From positions 268,531 through 332,530 of the forward strand of contig NZ_QOVG01000004.1 in NCBI RefSeq assembly GCF_010119615.1: a stretch of 64,000 nucleotides of DNA. The letters run 5' to 3'. The stretch is from Pseudoxanthomonas gei (lineage in GTDB: Bacteria; Pseudomonadota; Gammaproteobacteria; Xanthomonadales; Xanthomonadaceae). The notes beneath the pieces are model-generated. The model was not told the origin of the DNA and ran no database searches. It worked only from the letters and a program-made list of their open reading frames with translations. Made by a program: the position numbers and the translations under genes. Numbering within the stretch: the first letter of the stretch is position 1; each line of letters opens with the position of its first letter. Shown one piece after another: positions 33,990 to 43,168 of the stretch.

Positions 33990-35153
33990 TTAGGAAGCAG
34001 CGACAAGCCTTGCGTCCTCAATATAGGCAGCCATGCTCGGCAGGAAGCCATCTGCAAACCTAATCGCTGTACTTTCTTGTGCTCGTTGATAAAAGCCTGA
34101 GGCAGCGCGCAGCGATAGGGGCTTCAATGGGTCCTGGAGAAAAGCAGCCAGCCGAGGCGCCGGTGCCTGTATTGCCCAAGTTGAGACATCGACAGAATAA
34201 CGTTGACCGCTAAGTCCGTAAGCGGCTTTAGGGAGCCTTGCAGTCTTCGCTATCCGATGCACCGGCGCCCCCAGCCCCTTAGGAGCTTCTATCTGCTCGG
34301 CTACCCAGTCAACCATAGGTACGCAGATGGTGTTCCCAACAAGTTTCCATCTAGCTCCAGCCCTAGACGACTGCTTGATGGCAGGCTCAGTCCAGCCCGC
34401 TGGAAACCCGAACATCCGCTCGGCATCCAATATCGAAGGCGTGCCGAACTGTCCTGTCGAGGGAACCCATATCGCGGGAGGAGATGGTATCCCAAGGGCG
34501 GACCCGCCCTTGATGGTTGGGACCGCATCTTTGACCCAGCCAAGCCCTCTCTTGCCTTCCGTCCAGTAAAACCCGTACGAGCTCTTTTCATCCACAAAGC
34601 CGACAGCGTCGTCAACATTAGGAATCACGTAACCGGTTGGGAAGAGAACTTGCGACGGATCCTCCTCAAGAGACAAAAGGATAACTACACGCTCGCGCCT
34701 TTGCGGCAATCCGAAGCTTCTAGCATCCAAGACTCTGTAGGCCCAGTTGTAACCTAGAGCCTCAGCCTGCTTGATGACATGCTCCATCGCACGTCCTTGC
34801 TTTAGTTTCAGCATGTAAGAGACATTCTCAAGGATCACCCACTTCGGCTTGCGCTTCTCAGCGGCAATCAACCGGAATATCTCGTCCACTAGTCCAGACC
34901 TTGCTCCTCTGATACCTACCTTCTCGCCGGCCTGACTCAGATCTTGACAGGGGAACCCCGCAGTTAGTATTTCGGCACCTTGGAGACCTTTCAACTTCTG
35001 AATGTCCCCAGAAATCGGAACATTGGGGAAGCGGAAGCGAAGCACTTCCTGCGCAACCGGATCAATGTCACACAGGCCGACGCATTCAACACCGCGACGC
35101 GAGAAGGCGAGCTCAAAGCCACCGATCCCGCTGAATAGTCCCATTACTTTCAA
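33990..35153 (-). CDS. DNA (cytosine-5) methyltransferase, second of a pair
   Basis: A 387-aa C5-methyltransferase with motif I LFSGIGGFELAF, motif IV GFPCQDLS (catalytic Cys), motif VI ENVSYM, motif VIII QRRERV and motif X GNTICVPMV. A long C-terminal tail after motif X (~100 residues) is unusual and without recognised domain. Its ATG overlaps the stop of the first methyltransferase (35150-35153, ATGA). Two methyltransferases in one operon usually protect the two strands of an asymmetric site, or two sites. Confidence 0.94.
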   Translation of the reverse strand: MKVMGLFSGIGGFELAFSRRGVECVGLCDIDPVAQEVLRFRFPNVPISGDIQKLKGLQGAEILTAGFPCQDLSQAGEKVGIRGARSGLVDEIFRLIAAEKRKPKWVILENVSYMLKLKQGRAMEHVIKQAEALGYNWAYRVLDARSFGLPQRRERVVILLSLEEDPSQVLFPTGYVIPNVDDAVGFVDEKSSYGFYWTEGKRGLGWVKDAVPTIKGGSALGIPSPPAIWVPSTGQFGTPSILDAERMFGFPAGWTEPAIKQSSRAGARWKLVGNTICVPMVDWVAEQIEAPKGLGAPVHRIAKTARLPKAAYGLSGQRYSVDVSTWAIQAPAPRLAAFLQDPLKPLSLRAASGFYQRAQESTAIRFADGFLPSMAAYIEDARLVAAS

Positions 35154-36634
35154 AGAAGTACTCCCTGTAAAGCCGCACCTAGCACGATTGCTTGGCTCAG
35201 CTTCGGCGGAGCGGCGTTACCGATAATCTGCTGCATAGCTCTACGTCCTGTCACAGTAGGGAAATCGAAAAAATCTGGTACGAACTGGAGGCGACAAGCT
35301 TCATGAGGAGTCAGGGTTCGCCGCTCAAGTGGGTGAACAAACCGTCCTTGGCCAGTTGATCCGAAGCCACCCGTTATCGTGGGAGCTGGCTTGTCCCAGC
35401 GCATCCTGCCGTACACAGATACATAGCTATGCGTCTTGTCTCGGTGGCAAGGTGGGCGCTCAGCGTTCGGAAGTTCGAAAAGCCCGTTCTCAAAAAGAAA
35501 ATCAATGCGCCTTCGATTCTCCGCAGAATGAGATGCCGACGATTCGTAAGTAACGGCCTCGTTATACGAGGCTTGCAGGTCTGCTAGTGCCCACTCTACC
35601 GGGCGCACTTCACTAGCCTGCGCCGCTAACGCCTGCTCAATGTCGAAAGCGCCTCTCCTGGAAGCGACAAGAACGAACCGCTTTCTCGCTTGGGGCACTC
35701 CCAGCCTTCGTAAGTCCACAAGAGAAGTACTCACTTCATATCCAAGACGTGTCAGCGCTTCCGATGTTCGGCTCACAACTCCTTGCCGATCATGCACTAC
35801 GCCAGGAACGTTCTCCACGATCACGAAAGTCGGCTGCAGGAGTTCCGAAAGGCGCACAGTCGAGAAGTAAAGATTGTTCTTGGGGTCCTCGCGCCGAGTG
35901 TGATTGTTGAGGTCGCTATGGCCTTGGCAAGGAGGTCCCGCCACCAGAACGTCAAGACCTCCCCCTATGGACCTCAAAAAGGCTTTCTCTTCCCTTGTTT
36001 CTGCCGCGCCTACTGTTCCGTTGGCTATTGCTATCACGTCTTCGTGGAGGGCCACCGAAGTAGGAAAGTTGTGGCGAAACGTAGCGATCGCGTCACCATC
36101 GAAATCCAAGCCGAATGCATGAACTGGAACAAGTCCAGCCGCGCGGAGACCCTCATCAACACCGAGCGAAAAGATTCCGCCCCCGCTGAACGCATCACCT
36201 ACCCGCACTCGCCGCCCGAGCGATGCTGGCTCCGGCAGTCTCTTAGACCGAAGCCAGTCAAGCTCGTAGTGCTGGGCTCCGTAGTCCTTAACGCGCCTTC
36301 GGGACTCAACCTGTGAGACGACTGGGCGACCATCGGGAAATAAGACTGTCCTTATCCCCTTTCCCGCCTGCCAGTGGTATGAAATGGGATTCACGTACTC
36401 TTCGCCTGCACCCTTTACTGCAACTTGGGGAGCCACGGAAGATGCGGCAACCAGCTTGTTGATCTCACTAAGACTGAAAAGCCGGTATCCGTTGATCGGA
36501 TGGCGAACAGCATTGAGACGACCTTGGGCGACCCAGTTCCTGATGGTCTGGGCGGTGACGCCCAAAATAGAAGCAGCTGCCCCGATTCGGACTGCCTGTC
36601 CCAACTTGTCCTGAGAAATTCTAGCTTCAATCAT
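35150..36634 (-). CDS. DNA (cytosine-5) methyltransferase with N-terminal MerR-like HTH
   Basis: A 494-aa fusion. Residues ~14-60 form a MerR/excisionase-type winged HTH (RIGAAASILGVTAQTIRNW...YRLFSLSEINKL). After a linker the C5-methyltransferase shows motif I GDAFSGGGIFSLG, motif IV GPPCQGHSDL, ENVPGVV, motif VIII QARKRF, TITGGFGS and motif X GNAAPPKL. The HTH at the head of the first gene of the restriction operon suggests it binds the promoter and controls dosage, as HTH-bearing methyltransferases such as M.EcoRII do. ATG 36634 follows TTTAATAGGGTC; A+T-rich repeats upstream could be the operator. Confidence 0.93.
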   Translation of the reverse strand: MIEARISQDKLGQAVRIGAAASILGVTAQTIRNWVAQGRLNAVRHPINGYRLFSLSEINKLVAASSVAPQVAVKGAGEEYVNPISYHWQAGKGIRTVLFPDGRPVVSQVESRRRVKDYGAQHYELDWLRSKRLPEPASLGRRVRVGDAFSGGGIFSLGVDEGLRAAGLVPVHAFGLDFDGDAIATFRHNFPTSVALHEDVIAIANGTVGAAETREEKAFLRSIGGGLDVLVAGPPCQGHSDLNNHTRREDPKNNLYFSTVRLSELLQPTFVIVENVPGVVHDRQGVVSRTSEALTRLGYEVSTSLVDLRRLGVPQARKRFVLVASRRGAFDIEQALAAQASEVRPVEWALADLQASYNEAVTYESSASHSAENRRRIDFLFENGLFELPNAERPPCHRDKTHSYVSVYGRMRWDKPAPTITGGFGSTGQGRFVHPLERRTLTPHEACRLQFVPDFFDFPTVTGRRAMQQIIGNAAPPKLSQAIVLGAALQGVLL

Positions 36635-37266
36635 GACCCTATTAAACCCTCAAAAACCTAAATAAACCAGAACATCTTCTACATGGGCCGACCGCGTCTC
36701 GTCCAGCAGGCTACTTCTCTGCATTCTCACCAGCTGAGGCCGACCCGAACTCCCGCAACTGCTGCTACTTTTGAGCGTAAGGCGAGGACATTGCGTCACG
36801 CACGGCCAAGCTTCCCGAGGGGAAGTTTGGCGGCATCCATACACTTCAGGGATCAGGCCAGGGTAGGAATGGAGGACCTTTGAGTGGGTGTGAAGGCCCG
36901 CGGGTTTACAACGTGCAGCGGCCTCGGTGACTCCAAGGCTAGACAGGTGCCTGCTGCCTACTGATCTGGCGGTCCCCGCCACTGCGTGCATCAGGTCGTT
37001 GCATCTTGAGCCAGTCGCGGCAGGCAGGGTCACCGGAGGCAGGGCCTAAAGTCTTCTCAAGTGTCGACCACTAGGAGCGCCAAGCGGCGGAGGATGATGA
37101 AGTGCCTTGCGCGCTAGCGCTGCCATTGGCCTGGCGATGCCGACGGAGGAGATCAAAGGTGGAATCCGGGCGAAACATTAGGTGGTCTTGAGGTGGGGGC
37201 AAGGGGTATCTCGGAGCGTCACTTATCGATAGCCCTTCGGATTTTTTTCTATGAACGGCCAATGGA
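36635..37266. other. Gene-free region upstream of the restriction-modification operon
   Basis: A 632-bp gap with no frame I trust. Next to the methyltransferase start (36635-36670) is an A+T-rich stretch with repeated GGTTT/GGGTTT words and TTTAAT that could be a -10 and an operator for the HTH. A TGAGGTG copy occurs at 37189. Confidence 0.5.
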
Positions 37267-37974
37267 TTAAGCGACTTTCAACCGTTCGACATGCTGATAC
37301 AGCTCTGGCGGCCACACAGCACCATCATCACGGCTCTTCCTTAAGGCGTCCCACACGATGGTCCAGCTGAGCGCCATTGAATCCAAAGAGCCATAGGCCG
37401 CCAGCATAGAAGTCATGATTGCTAGCCTCCGCCGCTTCTTCCTCCATGAAACAAACTGACTGAGGATCGTTAGCACGATCCACCCTGCAGCGAGCCACGG
37501 CAGTTCAAAGATAAGTAGTGCAACCACGACCGCAAGCCATATGGACCAAGCCACGACGACGCCCGCGGCCTGAGCCAGCAAGATCTTCCAGCTGAACTTG
37601 CCACCAATCCAACGATCGGAGAAACCGAGTGCGACGGAAGTTGCCGAAACCTCGGCGTGTACCAAGAGATTGGCTAGGAGCCAGTTGAAAGCAGGACAAT
37701 GCAGCCACTGCATTTGATTGACGTACTGAGCCGTTGCGTTCTTCAGTTCGACCACAAAGTAACGATAAGAATCTGCAGTTTGTACAACTGAGTTCTCCGA
37801 GATAGAGGACCAACTTTCTACAGCCTCACCGTTGCGGCTTACACAGTAGAAAACCGAGCGAATCCACTCCGCGCCCTCACTCTGGTAGTCGTCAAGCTGC
37901 TCCTCATCAGATGTCGCCTGCTTGGCAAGCTGCCTGACAAGCCCCAGAGCACCATTCAGTGATACCACCGTCAT
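37267..37974 (-). CDS. Hypothetical membrane protein, 235 aa
   Basis: Not recognised. A soluble N-terminal half (~120 residues) is followed by two strong transmembrane helices (VVVAWSIWLAVVVALLIF and LAAGWIVLTILSQFV), then a basic RKKRRR stretch that should stay in the cytoplasm, and a C-terminal helical tail. ATG 37974 follows GGGGTCCAAGG. It lies at the right end of the element, same strand as the restriction genes but 632 bp upstream of them. It could be cargo with an independent defence or entry-exclusion role; this is a guess. Confidence 0.7.
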   Translation of the reverse strand: MTVVSLNGALGLVRQLAKQATSDEEQLDDYQSEGAEWIRSVFYCVSRNGEAVESWSSISENSVVQTADSYRYFVVELKNATAQYVNQMQWLHCPAFNWLLANLLVHAEVSATSVALGFSDRWIGGKFSWKILLAQAAGVVVAWSIWLAVVVALLIFELPWLAAGWIVLTILSQFVSWRKKRRRLAIMTSMLAAYGSLDSMALSWTIVWDALRKSRDDGAVWPPELYQHVERLKVA

Positions 37975-37997
37975 CCTTGGACCCCACGCGGAAGGTG

Positions 37998-38023
37998 CGG
38001 CGAGAGTTCCTGTCCTCTCGCCG
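37998..38023. promoter_or_regulatory. Perfect 9-bp hairpin upstream of the membrane protein gene
   Basis: CGGCGAGAG, 8-nt loop, CTCTCGCCG. On the minus strand it lies between the possible 28-aa peptide stop (38032) and the membrane protein start (37974), as a leader attenuator or RNA-stability element would. Confidence 0.6.
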
Positions 38024-38031
38024 CGATTGCT

Positions 38032-38118
38032 TCAGTGGGTCAGGAGGAGCAGAACCGCGAGAATGAGTTCCCGAAGTTCCCTCAGGTCCAACTTGACCTT
38101 GATCTGGATTCGAAGCAT
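38032..38118 (-). CDS. Possible 28-aa hydrophobic peptide (leader or small toxin-like)
   Basis: A short frame reading MLRIQIKVKLDLRELRELI followed by LAVLLLLTH: a basic/amphipathic N-terminus, then a run of aliphatic residues. The start has a weak GGGA about 12 nt upstream. It precedes the hairpin at 37998-38023 and the membrane protein gene on the same strand. Such composition occurs in small membrane toxins and leader peptides. Evidence is composition and position only, so confidence is low. I see no other gene from 38119 to 38459. Confidence 0.3.
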   Translation of the reverse strand: MLRIQIKVKLDLRELRELILAVLLLLTH

Positions 38119-38459
38119 GACGGTTATCCCGGCATGTGACGTCCCCAAGCGCTCAGGAACATCTGTGGAAGATGCCCTTAGTTATTTAACGTCGCTGTGC
38201 TACGACGTCACCGTTCGGGGCATGCTCCCTTCAGATGAGTTCCGGAGACCTGCTTCTCCTTGGCCTTGGTTCGGCTTACGCCCTTATCGTTGGCGGCACG
38301 GGTGCTTCCCCAAGGCTGGTCACTGCGTTTCCCCGTTGAGCAGCTTGGAGGCCACCCAGACCCTTTCCGGGGGTCTAGCCGTCGAGGCTCAGCCTCTCCG
38401 ACGTTCCTTGACTCTACATGGACGTTACACGCCACGCGACCCTATACAGCCGCCACAGC

Positions 38460-38490
38460 AAAAAGCCCCGAGGGACACCCTTGAGGCTTT
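38460..38490 (-). terminator. Terminator at the right end of the element, downstream of tRNA-Thr
   Basis: On the minus strand a 13-bp stem (AAAGCCTCAAGGG with CCCTCGGGGCTTT; one mismatch, one G-U) with a 3-nt loop runs into five T. It lies about 90 nt beyond the tRNA 3' end and would replace the terminator displaced to 23508-23540. Confidence 0.8.
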
Positions 38491-38507
38491 AAAAGTCTTC
38501 AAAATAT

Positions 38508-38529
38508 CTGTACCGGAATACTGTACCGG
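38508..38529. promoter_or_regulatory. Paired CTGTACCGG boxes, right end (candidate integrase arm sites)
   Basis: CTGTACCGG at 38508-38516 and 38521-38529, again with a 13-bp period and in the same orientation as the left-end pair (23626-23647). The pair lies 53 bp inside the right att copy, compared with 61 bp on the left. Confidence 0.7.
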
Positions 38530-38582
38530 TTTGGATCATTCAACCGTCCGTAAGTCATTGAATATAAAGACAAACGTACAGT

Positions 38583-38599
38583 TGGTGCCGGAAATAGGA
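38583..38599. repeat. Right attachment site copy (att), inside tRNA-Thr
   Basis: The 17 bp TGGTGCCGGAAATAGGA here are the CCA end, discriminator, acceptor strand and start of the T-stem of tRNA-Thr. They match 23548-23564 exactly. Confidence 0.9.
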
Positions 38600-38658
38600 A
38601 TCGAACCTACGACCTCATCATTACGAATGACGCGCTCTACCAACTGAGCTATTCCGGC
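38583..38658 (-). tRNA. tRNA-Thr(CGT)
   Basis: A 76-nt tRNA with encoded CCA. On the minus strand it begins GCCGGAATAGCTCAGTTGG, has anticodon CGT in the loop of CATTCGTAATG, a GGTTCGATTCC T-arm, and ends TTTCCGGCACCA. Acceptor, D, anticodon and T stems pair well. It lies 36 nt downstream of ispH on the same strand and is the integration site of the element; the sequence is intact because the insertion regenerates the 3' end. Confidence 0.97.
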
Positions 38659-38694
38659 ATGGGACGCGAATTCTAGGGGTCGCAGGGGGTGGGG

Positions 38695-39645
38695 TCAATT
38701 CACCAGCTGCAGGCGCAGCTCCTTGGGCAGGGCGAAGACCATGTCTTCCGGCTCGCCGTCGAGCTCCCTGACCCCTGCCGCGCCGAGTACGCGCAGTCGC
38801 TCGATCACTCCTTGCACCAGTACGTCCGGGGCGGAAGCGCCGGCCGTCACGCCGATGCTGGCCTTGCCGGCGACCCAGGACGGATCGATCTCGTCGGCGC
38901 CGTCGATCAGGTAGGCCTCGACGCCATCACGCTCGGCCAGCTCACGCAGGCGGTTGGAATTTGAACTGTTGGGCGAACCCACCACCAGCACCAGGTCGCA
39001 ACGCTGGGCGAGCTCGCGCACCGCATCCTGGCGGTTCTGGGTGGCATAGCAGATGTCGTCGTGTCGCGGCCCCTGCATCTGCGGGTAACGCGCCTGCAGC
39101 GCTTCGATGATCCCGCGGGTGTCATCGACCGACAGCGTGGTCTGCGTGGTGTAGGCCAGGTTGCCGGGCTGGTTCACTTCCAGCGTGGCCACGCCGTGGA
39201 TGTCTTCCACCAGGTAGATGCGCCCGGTGCCGCTCTCGGCGCTCCACTGGCCCATGGTGCCTTCCACTTCCGGATGTCCGGCATGGCCGATGAGGATCAC
39301 GTCGCGGCCGGCGCGGCAGTGGCGCGCCACTTCGAAATGCACCTTGGTCACCAGCGGACAGGTGGCGTCGAAGATCTTCAGCCCGCGCGCGGTGGCTTCG
39401 GCACGTACCGCCTGCGACACGCCGTGGGCGCTGAAGATCACGGTGGCGTTGTCGGGCACTTCATCGAGCTCTTCCACGAACACCGCGCCGCGGCTGCGCA
39501 GGTCTTCCACCACGAAGCGGTTGTGGACCACCTCGTGGCGCACATAGATCGGCGCGCCCAGCGTCTCGATGGCGCGCTTGACGATCTCGATGGCGCGGTC
39601 GACACCGGCGCAGAAACCTCGGGGATTGGCGAGCAGGACGTCCAT
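38695..39645 (-). CDS. ispH: 4-hydroxy-3-methylbut-2-enyl diphosphate reductase
   Basis: The last enzyme of the MEP isoprenoid pathway, converting HMBPP to IPP and DMAPP with a [4Fe-4S] cluster. The three ligand cysteines are visible: [11 protein letters not shown] (residue 12), [12 protein letters not shown] (~96) and [11 protein letters not shown] (~197). Also seen are the family HxxH-containing loops ([22 protein letters not shown]) and [11 protein letters not shown]. It has 316 aa, the standard length. ATG 39645 lies 8 nt after the lspA stop; the gene ends the ribF-ileS-lspA-ispH operon and is followed by tRNA-Thr. Confidence 0.98.
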   Translation of the reverse strand: MDVLLANPRGFCAGVDRAIEIVKRAIETLGAPIYVRHEVVHNRFVVEDLRSRGAVFVEELDEVPDNATVIFSAHGVSQAVRAEATARGLKIFDATCPLVTKVHFEVARHCRAGRDVILIGHAGHPEVEGTMGQWSAESGTGRIYLVEDIHGVATLEVNQPGNLAYTTQTTLSVDDTRGIIEALQARYPQMQGPRHDDICYATQNRQDAVRELAQRCDLVLVVGSPNSSNSNRLRELAERDGVEAYLIDGADEIDPSWVAGKASIGVTAGASAPDVLVQGVIERLRVLGAAGVRELDGEPEDMVFALPKELRLQLVN

Positions 39646-39652
39646 GGGCCGA

Positions 39653-40156
39653 TTATCCCGCGTTTTGCTTGCGCTTGCCGTCGAACACGCCGAACAGGGC
39701 AATGCCCACGGCCCCGGCGACAATGGCCGAATCGGCGATATTGAACGACGGCCAGTAGTGCTCCTGCCAATGCCACTGGATGAAATCGACCACGTGGCCG
39801 TGGACCAGGCGGTCGATCACGTTGCCCAGCGCGCCGCCGATCACCAGCGCATACGGCGCCGCCTGGCGCCAGTCCGCGCGCCGGGTGCGGGCGAGCCAGT
39901 ACCCGAGCAGTCCGCAGATCGCGATCGCCAGCACGGTGAAGAACCAGATCTGCCAGCCGCCAGCATCGCTCAGGAAGCTGAACGCCGCGCCGGTGTTGTA
40001 GGTGCGGTACCAGTTCCAGACACCCTTGATCACCGGAATGGCAGTGTATTCGGGCAGCCGGGCCAGGACCCATGCCTTGCTCAGCTGGTCAAGGACGATC
40101 ACGGCGAGGGAGAGCAGCAGCCAGATCAGGGCATTGGGTTTGGGGTGTTTGGACAT
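39653..40156 (-). CDS. lspA: Lipoprotein signal peptidase (signal peptidase II)
   Basis: A 167-aa inner-membrane aspartyl protease that removes signal peptides from diacylated prolipoproteins. Four transmembrane helices and both catalytic motifs are present: [16 protein letters not shown] and [17 protein letters not shown] marks the N-terminal region. ATG 40156 is used (an in-frame TTG precedes it by one codon), with AAGGCTCC upstream. Operon partner of ileS, though a 165-bp gap holding an inverted repeat separates them. Confidence 0.97.
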   Translation of the reverse strand: MSKHPKPNALIWLLLSLAVIVLDQLSKAWVLARLPEYTAIPVIKGVWNWYRTYNTGAAFSFLSDAGGWQIWFFTVLAIAICGLLGYWLARTRRADWRQAAPYALVIGGALGNVIDRLVHGHVVDFIQWHWQEHYWPSFNIADSAIVAGAVGIALFGVFDGKRKQNAG

Positions 40157-40179
40157 CAAGTGGAGCCTTGCTGTTGTGT

Positions 40180-40313
40180 CCTTCTCCCGTCGGGAGAAGG
40201 TGCCCGAAGGGCGGATGAGGGAACGGACTTTCAGATCGCAATCAACTCATGAGGCAAGTCATTTTCCTTCCCTCATCCGTCGCTGCGCGCCACCTTCTCC
40301 CGAGGGGAGAAGG
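40180..40313. repeat. Large imperfect inverted repeat between ileS and lspA
   Basis: The left arm (about 40180-40222: CCTTCTCCCG..., GGCGGATGAGGGA) and right arm (about 40269-40313: TCCCTCATCC..., CACCTTCTCCCG) are roughly complementary. Each has its own CTTCTCCC/GGGAGAAG hairpin. It is of the dispersed intergenic type common in this family. Its place inside an essential operon suggests readthrough or mRNA processing. Confidence 0.8.
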
Positions 40314-40321
40314 GAGCAACA

Positions 40322-43168
40322 TCAGAACCACTTACGTTCTTCTCCCGGTCCTTCGATATTGGAAACGCAGCGCGTGCAGAGTTCGGGATGGGCGGCATTG
40401 GCGCCCACGTCGGCGCGGCGGTGCCAGCAGCGCACGCACTTCTCCTTGGTCGTGGGCTGGGCCAGCACAAAAATCTCGTCGGCATTGACCGCCGTCACCG
40501 TGACGTCGCCGCTGATGAACAGGAAACGCAGTTCCTCGGCCAGCGGCTGCCAGCGTGAGGCGAGCTCGGGACTGGCCGACACCGTGACTTCCGCATCCAG
40601 CGCCGCACCGATCACGCCATTGGCGCGCATCGGCTCCAGCACCTTGGCCATCTGTTCGCGCAGGGCCAGCAGCCGGTCGAAATCCTCCACACCCAGCGGC
40701 GCATCGGACGGCAGCGCGACCAGGCCTTCGTACCAGGTGGCGAACAGCACGTTGGCCACGCGCTCGCCCGGCAGGAAGCTCCAGATCTCATCGGCGGTGA
40801 AGCTGAGGATGGGCGCGACCCAGCGCGTGAACGCCTCCAGGATATGGAACATCGCGGTCTGCGCCGAACGTCGGCCGCGTGAGTCCTCCTGCATCGTGTA
40901 CAGGCGGTCCTTGGTCACGTCCAGGTACAGCGAGCCCAGGTCGACGCTGCAGAAATTCAGCAGCGCCTGCACGATCTCGGCGAAGTCGTAGCGCGCGTAG
41001 GCGGCAATGATCCTCTGCTGCACTTCGAAGGCGCGATGCACGACCCAGCGATCCAGCGCCACCATGTCTTCGGGCTGCACCAGGTCGCGTGCCGGGTCGA
41101 AACCATCCAGGTTGCTGAGCAGGAATCGCGCGGTGTTGCGCAGGCGGCGGTAGGCGTCGGCGTTGCGCTTGAGGATTTCCTGCGACAGCGACATCTCGTT
41201 GCTGTAGTCGGCCGAGGCGATCCACAGGCGCAGGATGTCGGCGCCCAGGGTCTTCATGATGTCCTGCGGCTCGATGCCGTTGCCCAGCGACTTGGACATC
41301 TTGCGGCCGTTCTCGTCCACGGTGAAACCGTGGGTCAGGCACTGCCTGTAGGGCGCGTGCTTGTCGATGGCCACGCCGGTAAGCAGGGAGGACTGGAACC
41401 AGCCGCGATGCTGGTCGGAACCTTCCAGGTACAGATCGGCCGGCTTGCCGAAACCGCGTTCCAGCAGCACGCCTTCATGGGTCACGCCGGAATCGAACCA
41501 GACATCGAGGATGTCGGTGGTCTTCTCGTAATGCGCGGCTTCCGCGCCCAGCAATTCAGCGGCATCCAGCGAATACCAGACATCCACCCCGCCCTGCTCC
41601 ACCTTGTCGGCGATGACGGCCATCAGCTCGACGGTGCGCGGATGCGGCTCGCCGGTTTCGCGGTGCACGAACAGGGTGATCGGCACGCCCCAGGTACGCT
41701 GGCGGCTGATGCACCAGTCGGGCCGGCCTTCGACCATGCCGGCGATGCGCGCCTGGCCCCATTCCGGATACCAGGTCACGTGCTTGATGGCAGCCAGCGC
41801 ATCGCGCCGCAGGTGCGCCTGTTCCATCGAGATGAACCACTGCGGCGTGGCGCGGAACACCACGGGCGTGCGGTGGCGCCAGCAATGCGGATAGCTGTGC
41901 TCGAGCTTGTGGAAGGCCAGCAGGGCGCCGCTCTGGCGCAATGCATCGACCAGGGCGTCGTTGGCTTTCCAGATGTGCAGGCCGGCCAGCACCAGCTCGC
42001 CCGCGGGCGGAGTCGACGGCAGGTACACGCCGCGGCCGTCGACCGGATTCATCTGGCCGGCGGTGTACTTCTCGATCAGCCCGTACTTCTGGCCGACCAC
42101 GAAATCCTCCTGGCCGTGGCCGGGCGCCGTATGCACCGCGCCGGTGCCGTCTTCGGCGGACACGTGGTCGCCGAGGATCACCGGGATCTCGCGATCCGCA
42201 TAAAAGGGATGGTTCAACACGATGCCTTCCAGCGCACTGCCCTTGGCATGCGCATGGACGACGAAGTCGGACACGCCGTAGCGCTGCGAGGCGCGTTCGG
42301 CCAGCGCCTCGGCCAGCAGCAACCAGCGGCGCTTGCCGTTGTGCGCCGGGCCTTCGACCAGCACGTAGTCCAGGTCCGGGCCCAGCGACACCGCCAGCGA
42401 CGCGGGAATCGTCCACGGCGTGGTGGTCCAGATCGGCACCGCGACTTCCACGTCCGCAGGCACCGTGACGTCCATTGCCGCGGCGAACGCTTTCACGTCG
42501 CGCACGGCGTAGGCGATGTCCACCGCGGGCGACACCTTGTCCTGGTATTCGATCTCGGCTTCGGCCAAGGCCGAGCCGCAATCGAAGCACCAGTGCACCG
42601 GCTTGGCACCACGCAGCAGGTGGCCGTTGGCCACGATCTTGGCCAGCGCGCGGATTTCGTCGGCTTCGAACTTGAAGTCGAGGGTGAGGTAGGGGTTCTC
42701 CCAGTCGCCGATCACGCCCAGGCGCTTGAAGTCGCGGCGCTGGATGTCGATCTGCTCGTTGGCGAATTCGCGGCACTTCTGCCGGAACTGTTCGGCGTCC
42801 AGCTTCACCCCGACCTTGCCGTGTTTCTTCTCGACCGCGATCTCGATCGGCAGGCCGTGGCAGTCCCAGCCTGGCACGTAAGGCGCATCGAAGCCGGCCA
42901 CGTACTTGGACTTGACGATGATGTCCTTGAGGATCTTGTTGACCGCATGGCCCAGATGGATGGCGCCGTTGGCATACGGCGGGCCATCGTGCAGCACGAA
43001 CAACGGGCGCCCCTTGGCATTGGCACGCAGCTGCGCGTACAGGCCCTCGGCCTCCCAGCGCGCCAGCGTCTGCGGCTCGCGCTTGGGCAGGTCGCCGCGC
43101 ATCGGGAATTCCGTGGCGGGCAGGTGCAGCGTTGCTTTGTAGTCAGTGGGGTTGGAATCGGTGGTCAC
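40322..43168 (-). CDS. ileS: Isoleucyl-tRNA synthetase
   Basis: A 948-aa class I aminoacyl-tRNA synthetase charging tRNA-Ile. It has the HIGH-type motif ([10 protein letters not shown]), WDCHGLPIE, the CP1 editing domain ([24 protein letters not shown]) and KMSKS ([10 protein letters not shown]). The C-terminal zinc finger CVRCWHRR...CTRCVSNI identifies the bacterial ileS1 type. The start is GTG 43168, overlapping the ribF stop (GTGA). No sign of mupirocin-resistant ileS2 features. Confidence 0.98.
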   Translation of the reverse strand: MTTDSNPTDYKATLHLPATEFPMRGDLPKREPQTLARWEAEGLYAQLRANAKGRPLFVLHDGPPYANGAIHLGHAVNKILKDIIVKSKYVAGFDAPYVPGWDCHGLPIEIAVEKKHGKVGVKLDAEQFRQKCREFANEQIDIQRRDFKRLGVIGDWENPYLTLDFKFEADEIRALAKIVANGHLLRGAKPVHWCFDCGSALAEAEIEYQDKVSPAVDIAYAVRDVKAFAAAMDVTVPADVEVAVPIWTTTPWTIPASLAVSLGPDLDYVLVEGPAHNGKRRWLLLAEALAERASQRYGVSDFVVHAHAKGSALEGIVLNHPFYADREIPVILGDHVSAEDGTGAVHTAPGHGQEDFVVGQKYGLIEKYTAGQMNPVDGRGVYLPSTPPAGELVLAGLHIWKANDALVDALRQSGALLAFHKLEHSYPHCWRHRTPVVFRATPQWFISMEQAHLRRDALAAIKHVTWYPEWGQARIAGMVEGRPDWCISRQRTWGVPITLFVHRETGEPHPRTVELMAVIADKVEQGGVDVWYSLDAAELLGAEAAHYEKTTDILDVWFDSGVTHEGVLLERGFGKPADLYLEGSDQHRGWFQSSLLTGVAIDKHAPYRQCLTHGFTVDENGRKMSKSLGNGIEPQDIMKTLGADILRLWIASADYSNEMSLSQEILKRNADAYRRLRNTARFLLSNLDGFDPARDLVQPEDMVALDRWVVHRAFEVQQRIIAAYARYDFAEIVQALLNFCSVDLGSLYLDVTKDRLYTMQEDSRGRRSAQTAMFHILEAFTRWVAPILSFTADEIWSFLPGERVANVLFATWYEGLVALPSDAPLGVEDFDRLLALREQMAKVLEPMRANGVIGAALDAEVTVSASPELASRWQPLAEELRFLFISGDVTVTAVNADEIFVLAQPTTKEKCVRCWHRRADVGANAAHPELCTRCVSNIEGPGEERKWF

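Larger units (their letters stand above)
23548..38599. mobile_element. 15-kb integrative element in the 3' end of tRNA-Thr(CGT)
   Basis: The element is bounded by a 17-bp direct repeat (23548-23564 and 38583-38599) equal to the tRNA 3' end with CCA. Inside are a tyrosine integrase at the left end, five genes of unknown function, a serine recombinase, and a restriction-modification operon. The methyltransferase and Mcr genes are visibly richer in A+T than the flanking core genes. No conjugation, capsid or replication-initiator gene is recognisable, so it may be a mobilisable or satellite-type defence island. The integrase is at the end away from the tRNA, reading inwards. Confidence 0.9.

Noticed and set aside
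36650..37033. 127-aa minus-strand frame upstream of the HTH methyltransferase
   Set aside because: It has no recognisable domain, irregular composition and no ribosome binding site, and it would overlap the likely operon promoter.
37922..38647. 241-aa plus-strand frame running into tRNA-Thr
   Set aside because: It is antisense to the membrane protein start and runs through the terminator, the CTGTACCGG pair and the tRNA, so it cannot be a gene.
38583..38658. tRNA truncated by the insertion
   Set aside because: All stems and the CCA end are intact; the element regenerates the 3' end.
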